A stretch of 10,588 nucleotides of DNA from the NCBI GenBank assembly GCA_050694275.1, contig JBOGXF010000092.1, positions 1 to 10,588 of the forward strand, read 5' to 3'. A program made the translations under genes and the position numbers. Shown here piece after piece: positions 1 to 6,276 of this stretch (positions are counted from its first letter, which is position 1; every line of letters starts with the position of its first letter). The DNA is from JBOGXF01 sp050694275. Lineage in GTDB: Bacteria; Actinomycetota; CADDZG01; WHSQ01. The notes under the pieces were generated by a model that was not told where the DNA came from, did no database searches, and saw only the letters and a list, made by a program, of their open reading frames with translations.

Positions 1-199
1 GAAGACGAGCGCGCAGATAACCAACTACCCAGAAGAGGAGCTCCTCGGCCGCATGGTCGTCGGCGCGATCAATCTCGGCATCAAGGTGATCGCCGGCTTC
101 AAGAGCGAGTTCCTCATCCTCGGCGCCATCGCTCCCGACGGGACCGTCCGCCTCCTCCAACTCGAAGAAAAAGTCGAGCCGGGCGAGCCCATCGCCTGA
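1..199 (+). CDS. csaA: CsaA-family tRNA-binding-domain protein, C-terminal part (5' end outside window)
   Basis: An open frame enters from the left edge (first full codon at base 2) and stops at TGA 197-199, giving 65 visible residues. The start KTSAQITNYPEEELLGR and the core IAGFKSEFLILGAI match the C-terminal half of the CsaA / EMAP-type tRNA-binding OB fold. In that family a SAQIT segment is followed by an EEL-G-R/K motif and an I-x-x-F-x-SE-x-L-x-LG motif. CsaA proteins are small (about 110 residues), bind tRNA-like ligands and have been described as export-related chaperones in Bacillus. MetRS C-terminal domains share the fold, but they normally read N-L-x-P-x-x-x-x-G-x-x-S-x-GM-x-L-A at this point, so a stand-alone CsaA is the better call. 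It is probably unrelated to the secreted hydrolases downstream, from which it is separated by 120 bases. The N-terminal half cannot be assessed. Confidence 0.75.
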   Translation, partial: KTSAQITNYPEEELLGRMVVGAINLGIKVIAGFKSEFLILGAIAPDGTVRLLQLEEKVEPGEPIA

Positions 200-309
200 T
201 CCGGCCACCGGGGCCTGGAAGGAACCGGCGCGGGTGGCGTCGAAGAACTCCCCCGGGGGATGCGGCGCGTCGTCGCTCCGCCACGTCCAGCAGATCAGGT
301 TCCGGCCCT

Positions 310-315
310 GGGAGG
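310..315 (+). promoter_or_regulatory. Ribosome binding site GGGAGG for the subtilase gene
   Basis: GGGAGG lies four bases before the TTG at 320. The same hexamer with the same four-base spacing precedes the ATG of the minus-strand CocE-type hydrolase, which supports both start choices. The in-frame ATG at 260 has only a run of G directly against it and would put 20 residues rich in proline and arginine in front of the signal peptide. No convincing -35/-10 promoter is visible in the 200-319 gap. Confidence 0.55.
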
Positions 316-319
316 CCCA

Positions 320-3300
320 TTGCACCTGCGAGATCGCGCGGTTCTCATCCTCACGCTCGTCTGCCTGGCGGGGCCCTCGCTGGGGGCGGCCCCGGGCGTC
401 GCCCAGCAGGAAGATCGCTTTCCCTCGAGCGATCCGGACCCGCGGGTCGGCACCCCCAACGACCCCCGCTACGACTGCTCCGAGCCCGACGACGAGGACC
501 GTGGGGCGGTCGAGCCGTGTCACTCGATCTACGACGAGCAGTTCAACCTCTTCGGGTTCGCCCCCGCGTCGACCGAGCGAACCGCCCTCTACAAGGATCC
601 GGCCCGCTTCGGCATGGGTCAGGTCTCCGGCGTGTCGGCCGACCGGGGATGGAAGCACACGATCGGGTCCCCGGAGGTCGCCATCGCGATCATCGACACC
701 GGCGTCCTGTGGAACGACCGCGACCTGCGCAAGAAGGTCTGGCTCAACGCCGCTGAGCTCCCCGTCCCCGAGGGAGCGACGTCCCACGACGCCGACGGCG
801 ACGGCGCGTTCACGGTCGACGACTACGCCGGTGACTCCCGGGTCACCGACGCCAACTCCAACGGCTTGCTCGACGGGCAGGACCTCATCCGCGCGTTCTC
901 GGACGGGGTCGACGACGACCAGAACGGATACGTCGACGACATCGCCGGGTGGGACTTCTTCGACGACGACAACGACCCCGCGGACGTGTCGAGCTACTCG
1001 TCCGCGCGCAACCACGGGACCGGGCGCGCCGAGGAGGCCGCGCAGGAGACCAACGAGGGCGCGGGCGGGGCCGGCATCTGCCCGCGCTGCCGCGTGATGA
1101 TGCTGCGCGTGTGGGACAGCTTCGTCGTCCCCGGCGATCAGTACGCGATGGCGACCGTGTACGCGGCCGACGCCGGCGCCCTCGTACAGGAAATCGCGCT
1201 CGGGGTGACGCAGAACACCCGCTCTGCCAAGGCGGCGAATCGGTACGCGTTCGAGAAGGGCATGGCGCTCATGCAGGTATCGAGCGATCTCAACACCGCC
1301 AACCACAACTACCCGACCAACTACAACGAGAGCGTCTTCGTCAACGGATGCGTCACCGACACCGAGGGCATATCGGAAGACCCGCCCCCCGGCATCGCCG
1401 AGCTGATCGACGAGCTCGGCATCGTCGACTCGCAGGCACCCGTGCAGACCTATTTCAGGAACTCGAACCTCACCCAGTTCGGCGCCCACGCGCACATCTG
1501 CATGATGGGCGATACCGGGAGCCAGGCGACCGGACAGGCGGCCGGAGCCGCGGGCCTGGTCCACTCGCGCGGGATCGAGCTGGCCGACGACATCGGGGGC
1601 CGGCTGACCTCGAACGAGGTCAAGCAGATCCTCACCATGACCGCCGAGGACGTCCTCCCCGAGAACACCCTGGGCGCGGGCGCGCCGGATCCGGCGCAGC
1701 CGGGGTGGGACGAGCGTTTTGGTTACGGCCGGACGGATCTCGGCTCCGCGCTGGCGATGGTGGCCCCCGGCACGATTCCACCGGAGGCGTGGATCGACGA
1801 CCCCGCGTGGTGGGCGCTGCTCGACCCGGTCGAGCAAGCGAGCGTGCCGATCGAGGGTCACGTCTCGGCCGGCCGCTCGACCGGCTACGAGTACGAGTTG
1901 CAATGGGCCCCGGGAGTGGAGCCGGCCGAAGGTGACTTCCTGACGTTCGCAACGGGATCGGGCACGCAGGCGCGCGACGGCGAACTCGGGTCGCTCGACC
2001 TCGACGCGGTCGCGGCCGCGATCCCGGGTGCACGGACGGGCACGCCGCCGCGCGATCCAAACGAGTACGTCTTCACCGTTCGCCTCGTCGCGTCCGACGC
2101 CGACGGGAACCGCGGCGAGGACCGCAAGGCGTACTTCGTGTTCCACGACCCCACCCTGCACGAGGGGTGGCCCCGCTTCGAGGACACCGGGGGCGAGTCG
2201 TCTCCGGTCCTCTACGACCTAGACGGGAACGGAACCCTCGAGATCGTCGACGCCAACAGCTCGGGCGAACTCACGGTCTTCACCGCGAGCGGCGAGCTGT
2301 TGGAGTCGTTCAACGGCGGCGAGCCCTTCGTGCTCCCCCCGCCGCCCAACTTCCACCCCGGCGCGCCGGGATTCGCATCGGGCGCGGTTCCGCCGCCGAC
2401 CGGAGGATGGCGGACGCCGGCGATAGCCGACGTGGACGGCGATCTCGCCCCCGAGATCGTCGCCGCCGCGGGGGCCGGCGAGGTCTACGTAATCGAGGCC
2501 GACGGGACCGTCGCCTCCGGCTTCCCGGTCGGCGTCGACCCCGCGCTCTCCGCGGTGCAGGTCCGGACCCGAGCCAACCACGTCAAGACCGGCATCGCCG
2601 GCGCTCCGGTGGTCGGTGATCTCGACGGCGACGGAACCAAAGAGATCGTCGTGGCCGCGCTCGACGGGCACGTCTACGCGTGGTCGGCGACCGGGGTCCT
2701 GCGCCCCGGCTTCCCCGTGCGCCTGGCCGACCCGGACGAGTCGTTCAACGGCGGCGAGATCTTCTCGACCCCGGGACTCGCCGACATCGACGGAGACGGG
2801 ACGCTCGAGATCATCTCGGCCTCGAACGAGGTCTACGACACCGAGAATCGCTCCCCGTCGTCGCCGGGCGATCTCGTCGCCGCGTTTCGCAACCTCACGA
2901 CCAACGTGCTCGCTAACTCCATCGGTGGGTCCTCTCGCTACTACGCGCTCGAAGACGACGGCACCTACGCGGACGGATGGCCGGTCGCGATCAACGGCGC
3001 GCTCCCCGATGCCCTCCCCCTGATCGGCCCGGGGCTCGCGCCGGCGGTGGCCGACCTCGACGGTGACGGCAAAGACGAGGTCGTCGCCACGATCTCGACG
3101 AGCGACGTCGAGGTGTACGGCGAAGGGGGGACGCGCGAGAACGTGTTCGCCAATACCGGCGCAGTCGGTCGCACCACCGATCCAGTCAAGATCCTCAACC
3201 TATTCGAGTACACCGCGATCGGCGATCTCGACGGAGGCGGTCCGGCGGTGTTCACCGGGGGGCTCAGCCTCAACGGGCTTTTGAATCTCGCGCTCGTGGG

Positions 3301-4453
3301 GCAGAATCTGCCGTTCGATCACGTCGTCCAGGGATGGGACGGGGCCACCGGCGAGTACCTTCCCGCCTTCCCGCGCGCCACGGACGATTGGCAGCTCGTG
3401 TCGACACCGGCGATCGCCGACGCCGACGGACAGGGCGGTCGCGAGGTGATTGTCGGGACCGGGCTTTACCTGCTGCACGCGTACGACTCGTTCGGCGAGG
3501 AGGTCGATGCCTTCCCCAAGCTCACGGGCGGATGGCTCTTCAGCATTCCCGCCGTCGGCGACGTGGACGGCGACGGCGCCCTCGAGCTCGCCGCGAGCAC
3601 GCGCGAGGGCTATCGCTTCCTGTGGGATCTCGACGCGCCGGCCGCTCCCGAGGCGAACCAGGAGTGGTGGACCGAGGCGCACGATGAGTGCCACTCGAAC
3701 CGTTACGGCACCGACTGCCGCCCGCCCACGCGCGTTCAGGACCTGTCGGTAGAGATCACGGACGGCGGCAACGGTCTCGACGCGACGCTGACGTTCACCG
3801 CAAGTGGCGACGACTGGTCCGTGGGCACGGCGTCGCGCTACGAGGTGCGCTATTCGAGCACTCCCATCGAGACGTTTGCCGACTGGCAGAACGCAACGCC
3901 GCTGGAGGGATTGCCCGACCCTGAGGGAGCGGGGCAGACCGAGACGATCGAGCTCGCGAACCTTCCCGGCGACACCCGCTCGTTCGCGGTCGTCGTCGTC
4001 GACGATGCGGACAACTCGTCGCAGCTCGCCACGATCACGGTCGGGGCGACCGAGACCGCGATCGCCTACACCGGCGACTCGTCGGCCAGGGTTGGGACCA
4101 AGGCAAGTCTCTCGGCGACTCTGACCACCGCGTCCGGGGCACCGGTCGAAGGCGCGGCCCTGTCGTTCTCGCTCGAGCGCGACACGGTCACGGCGACCAC
4201 GGATGCGACCGGGAACGCCGTCGCGCAACTGCGGGTGAAGGGCCCGCCGGGACCCAAGACTCTCGTGGTGAGCTTCGCGGGGGCCGGGGACCTGTTGGCC
4301 TCGCGCCTCGAGGTCCCGTTCACCGTCGAGACCGGATCCGGCGGGACGGGGCCGGCATCTCGCGAACGACCGGCCGGCTCACCCTTCACCTCATTCTTCG
4401 ACCACGCGTTCGACCTCGCGCGAAAGCTGATTCTCGGAAAGGCGGCGGCATGA
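320..4453 (+). CDS. Secreted S8 subtilase with FG-GAP-type beta-propeller and C-terminal Ig-like domains
   Basis: Predicted extracellular serine endopeptidase of 1377 residues (numbered from TTG 320). Residues 1-28 form a signal peptide: MHLRDR, a hydrophobic core, then cleavage near residue 24 or 28. The subtilase domain spans about 115-480. It has catalytic Asp126 in IIDTG, His232 in NHGTG, probable oxyanion Asn325 in SSDLN and Ser401 in TGSQATGQAAG. An acidic insert at about 157-218, with DADGDG and GVDDDQNGYVDD, resembles calcium-binding loops and is common between the Asp and His of such subtilases. Residues 488-610 look like a beta-sandwich. Eight D-x-D-G-type repeats start at Asp633, 704, 767, 822, 912, 969, 1034 and 1081 and form an integrin-like FG-GAP/VCBS propeller. 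An Fn3-like region (1140-1242), a Big-type Ig domain (1245-1337) and a short amphipathic tail follow. There is no membrane anchor or sorting signal. The Ser motif departs from GTSMAxP, with Gly in place of Pro. The gene overlaps the next by four bases (ATGA). The alternative ATG start at 260 adds 20 residues. The family call is firm; the substrate is unknown. Confidence 0.9.
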   Translation: MHLRDRAVLILTLVCLAGPSLGAAPGVAQQEDRFPSSDPDPRVGTPNDPRYDCSEPDDEDRGAVEPCHSIYDEQFNLFGFAPASTERTALYKDPARFGMGQVSGVSADRGWKHTIGSPEVAIAIIDTGVLWNDRDLRKKVWLNAAELPVPEGATSHDADGDGAFTVDDYAGDSRVTDANSNGLLDGQDLIRAFSDGVDDDQNGYVDDIAGWDFFDDDNDPADVSSYSSARNHGTGRAEEAAQETNEGAGGAGICPRCRVMMLRVWDSFVVPGDQYAMATVYAADAGALVQEIALGVTQNTRSAKAANRYAFEKGMALMQVSSDLNTANHNYPTNYNESVFVNGCVTDTEGISEDPPPGIAELIDELGIVDSQAPVQTYFRNSNLTQFGAHAHICMMGDTGSQATGQAAGAAGLVHSRGIELADDIGGRLTSNEVKQILTMTAEDVLPENTLGAGAPDPAQPGWDERFGYGRTDLGSALAMVAPGTIPPEAWIDDPAWWALLDPVEQASVPIEGHVSAGRSTGYEYELQWAPGVEPAEGDFLTFATGSGTQARDGELGSLDLDAVAAAIPGARTGTPPRDPNEYVFTVRLVASDADGNRGEDRKAYFVFHDPTLHEGWPRFEDTGGESSPVLYDLDGNGTLEIVDANSSGELTVFTASGELLESFNGGEPFVLPPPPNFHPGAPGFASGAVPPPTGGWRTPAIADVDGDLAPEIVAAAGAGEVYVIEADGTVASGFPVGVDPALSAVQVRTRANHVKTGIAGAPVVGDLDGDGTKEIVVAALDGHVYAWSATGVLRPGFPVRLADPDESFNGGEIFSTPGLADIDGDGTLEIISASNEVYDTENRSPSSPGDLVAAFRNLTTNVLANSIGGSSRYYALEDDGTYADGWPVAINGALPDALPLIGPGLAPAVADLDGDGKDEVVATISTSDVEVYGEGGTRENVFANTGAVGRTTDPVKILNLFEYTAIGDLDGGGPAVFTGGLSLNGLLNLALVGQNLPFDHVVQGWDGATGEYLPAFPRATDDWQLVSTPAIADADGQGGREVIVGTGLYLLHAYDSFGEEVDAFPKLTGGWLFSIPAVGDVDGDGALELAASTREGYRFLWDLDAPAAPEANQEWWTEAHDECHSNRYGTDCRPPTRVQDLSVEITDGGNGLDATLTFTASGDDWSVGTASRYEVRYSSTPIETFADWQNATPLEGLPDPEGAGQTETIELANLPGDTRSFAVVVVDDADNSSQLATITVGATETAIAYTGDSSARVGTKASLSATLTTASGAPVEGAALSFSLERDTVTATTDATGNAVAQLRVKGPPGPKTLVVSFAGAGDLLASRLEVPFTVETGSGGTGPASRERPAGSPFTSFFDHAFDLARKLILGKAAA
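2303..2323 (+). repeat. 21-base exact direct repeat, copy 1 (encodes ESFNGGE)
   Basis: These 21 bases are identical to 2738-2758, 435 bases downstream in the same frame. Both copies encode ESFNGGE, followed by x-Phe, in loops of two different propeller blades. Identity at every third position means the match is at DNA level as well as protein level. It may be the trace of an old blade duplication or simply codon bias on a conserved loop. Confidence 0.7.
2738..2758 (+). repeat. 21-base exact direct repeat, copy 2 (encodes ESFNGGE)
   Basis: Second copy of the repeat at 2303-2323. It lies just before the fourth D-x-D-G motif (Asp822), whereas copy 1 follows the first motif. The codons on each side differ between copies, so the identical stretch is limited to 21 bases. 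Confidence 0.7.
4436..4442 (+). promoter_or_regulatory. Ribosome binding site GGAAAGG inside the end of the subtilase gene
   Basis: GGAAAGG ends seven bases before the ATG at 4450. It lies within the last codons of the subtilase, whose stop overlaps this start, so the second gene can be read by translational coupling and also has its own binding site. Confidence 0.5.
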
Positions 4454-6276
4454 ATTCCATCCTGAAGTCGACCCTCGTGAGCCTTCTGGTGGGCGCGCTC
4501 TCGGTGGGCGCGGCGGTGGCAGGCGGCGTGCTTCGTCCGCCGTCGACGCTGACCGCCGACCCCGCCCCGGCCCCGCGCCCGGCGCAGACACCCCCCGAGC
4601 AGGGCGAAGCGCCGCCGCCGGACCCGGGCCCCGCGACCGCCGACGAGGAGCTCTCCCCTGAAGAGATCCCGCCAGTGGCGGCGTCGGACGTGAGCGCTCC
4701 GAGCGGCTCTCGGACCCCCGACGGCACGTTCCTGGTTGGTGCGGCGCGCGCCAGTCTGCTCCCCGCGCCGACGCTCTTCGGCGGCGAGCAGTGGCAGACC
4801 GAGGGCTGCACCGACTACGACGCGGGCCGTGTCGAGGGCGATCATCTGCTCCCCGAAGATGCCGACTCCATCAAGGGATGGCCGGCGGCATCGCCGGACT
4901 GCATCTACCTCGGCGGGTTCGGGCTCGGGCCGGTTCGGCCGGCCGAGCGCGTCGGTCAGGGCGGCGTGTGGGTCCGCACGGTCGCGATCTCAAACGGCGA
5001 GAAGACTTTTGTCTACTCGATCGCCGACACCGTCGGCTGGTTCGCCCGGTACGACTCGACCATCTGCGCCGACTGCGGGATCCTCGACGTCCGTGAACGC
5101 GTCGCGTCGGACCTGGGGATCGACGCGGGCGACGTCGTGGTCGGATCGACCCACACCCACGCCGGCGCCGACACCTATGGCGGCTGGGGCGGGATCCCGG
5201 ACTGGTACCGCAACCAGATCCGCGACGCGACGATCGCATCGGCCAAGCAAGCCGTCGCCAACCTCGCCCCCGCCAACATCGAGGTCGGCGAAATCCACCT
5301 ACGCGACCGCAACAACGAGCGCCGCGACACGTACTACTCGAACATCGACACCGGGGCGACGTGGCTGCAGGCGAGGTCGCTGCCCGTGACCGACTGCCCG
5401 GGCAACAGCGAGAGCGGCAACGCGACCGGAAACCCGAACTGCACGACGACATCGCGCGTGATCGCGACATGGTCGACCTACGCGGCCCACCCGACGATCG
5501 TGAGCGACCCGATACTGCACGCTGACTGGCCCGGCGCGGCGGCGCGCGCGTTCGAAGCGAGCTACGGCGGCGTGGGCCTGATGTTCGAGGGCGGACTCGG
5601 CAACGCGTCGGTCAGCGGCGCGGGCGGCGATGGCGACGAAGAGGAGGCCGAGCGGGCCGGCATCGCGATCGCAGAGGGCGTCGCGGCCGACATTGCGCGC
5701 GGCGGCACCATCCTCGCCACGAGCGACATGGGCGCCGCGGTGCAGGACATCACCCATCCCACCCAGACCAATCCCGGGCTCACGACGCTCGCGGTCGTGG
5801 GGCTGTTCGACCGCGAGTTCACGCCCGGAACGCCCGGGGGAGGACCGCCGGGGACGTACTACTGGTCGAAGCGGGGAGAGCTGTCGTCGTCGGGCGAGGA
5901 CAACGATCCCGAGCCGCGCGGCGAGACCACCCGGGGCTGCTCGAGCACCGGGCCCACGGTGAGGACGACCACGGGGGCGCATCGCATCGGCGACTTCGTC
6001 GTCGCGTTCGCGCCCGGCGAAATCTTCTCGAACATCGCCGAGGTCGTGAAGGAGAAGGCAGACGCGTCGTCGATCACCATGGTGCTCGGACAGACGAACG
6101 ACGCTCTCGGCTACATCATCCAGAGCTTCGAGTTCGACTCCACGACCAATGCCGTGACCGAGTTCGTGACGGAGACCGCGGAGTACGAAGAGGTGTTCTC
6201 GATCGACCGATGCTTCGGCGACCACGTGCTCGAGGCGATGCTCGAATCGACCCAGGCCCTGGGGGCCGGGCGCTGA
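4450..6276 (+). CDS. Secreted neutral/alkaline ceramidase-family protein (divergent active site)
   Basis: A 608-residue exported protein related to the N-terminal catalytic domain of neutral/alkaline ceramidases, which hydrolyse the amide bond of N-acyl sphingosines with a zinc ion. Residues 1-24 are a signal peptide (AVA before the cut), and 30-88 form a linker rich in Pro, Ala and Glu. Family landmarks, in order, are GSTHTHAGADTYGGW (zinc His235 and His237), YAAHPT (His347) with HADWPG after it, the loop GGLGNASVSG (Ser387), AFAPGEIFSN (Glu524) and LGQTNDALGYI (Tyr555). These match the two zinc His positions, the PGE glutamate and the GY tyrosine of the family. The usual G-D-x-S-P loop reads G-N-A-S-V, so ceramide may not be the substrate. 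The C-terminal beta-sandwich of classic ceramidases is absent. A CxxC (206-209) and six other cysteines fit disulfides outside the cell. The start overlaps the subtilase stop by four bases, and the stop overlaps the next ATG by one base. Confidence 0.85.
   Translation: MNSILKSTLVSLLVGALSVGAAVAGGVLRPPSTLTADPAPAPRPAQTPPEQGEAPPPDPGPATADEELSPEEIPPVAASDVSAPSGSRTPDGTFLVGAARASLLPAPTLFGGEQWQTEGCTDYDAGRVEGDHLLPEDADSIKGWPAASPDCIYLGGFGLGPVRPAERVGQGGVWVRTVAISNGEKTFVYSIADTVGWFARYDSTICADCGILDVRERVASDLGIDAGDVVVGSTHTHAGADTYGGWGGIPDWYRNQIRDATIASAKQAVANLAPANIEVGEIHLRDRNNERRDTYYSNIDTGATWLQARSLPVTDCPGNSESGNATGNPNCTTTSRVIATWSTYAAHPTIVSDPILHADWPGAAARAFEASYGGVGLMFEGGLGNASVSGAGGDGDEEEAERAGIAIAEGVAADIARGGTILATSDMGAAVQDITHPTQTNPGLTTLAVVGLFDREFTPGTPGGGPPGTYYWSKRGELSSSGEDNDPEPRGETTRGCSSTGPTVRTTTGAHRIGDFVVAFAPGEIFSNIAEVVKEKADASSITMVLGQTNDALGYIIQSFEFDSTTNAVTEFVTETAEYEEVFSIDRCFGDHVLEAMLESTQALGAGR

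Larger units (their letters stand above)
2204..3589 (+). repeat. Eight FG-GAP/VCBS-type propeller repeats inside the subtilase gene
   Basis: Within the subtilase, eight copies of a motif of the form P-x-(V/I/L)-x-D-x-D-G-x-G-x-x-E-(I/V/L) recur about every 47-90 residues. Examples are YDLDGNGTLEIV, ADVDGDLAPEIV, GDLDGDGTKEIV, ADIDGDGTLEII, ADLDGDGKDEVV, ADADGQGGREVI and GDVDGDGALEL. The sixth copy, GDLDGGGPAVFTG, is degenerate and lacks the acidic residue after the loop. In this family each DxDGDG loop binds calcium between strands of a propeller blade, so a seven- or eight-bladed propeller is expected. Several blades carry long inserted loops, including a proline-rich one near residues 672-698. 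Confidence 0.85.

Noticed and set aside
221..241. GGAAC...CGTC resembling an ECF sigma promoter
   Set aside because: The spacer is only 12 bases, too short for the usual 15-17, and such words are frequent in GC-rich DNA.
249..260. Perfect 12-base palindrome TCCCCCGGGGGA
   Set aside because: It has no loop and consists of simple C and G runs; it is likely chance, with no sign of an operator.
260..319. In-frame ATG at 260 as the start of the subtilase
   Set aside because: It has no spaced ribosome binding site and adds 20 Pro/Arg-rich residues before a normal signal peptide; the TTG at 320 has GGGAGG at the same spacing as another gene here.
350..373. Cys in the subtilase signal peptide (TLVC) as a lipoprotein lipobox
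   Set aside because: The -3 to -1 residues T-L-V do not fit L-[ASV]-[GA]-C, and a normal cleavage region follows.
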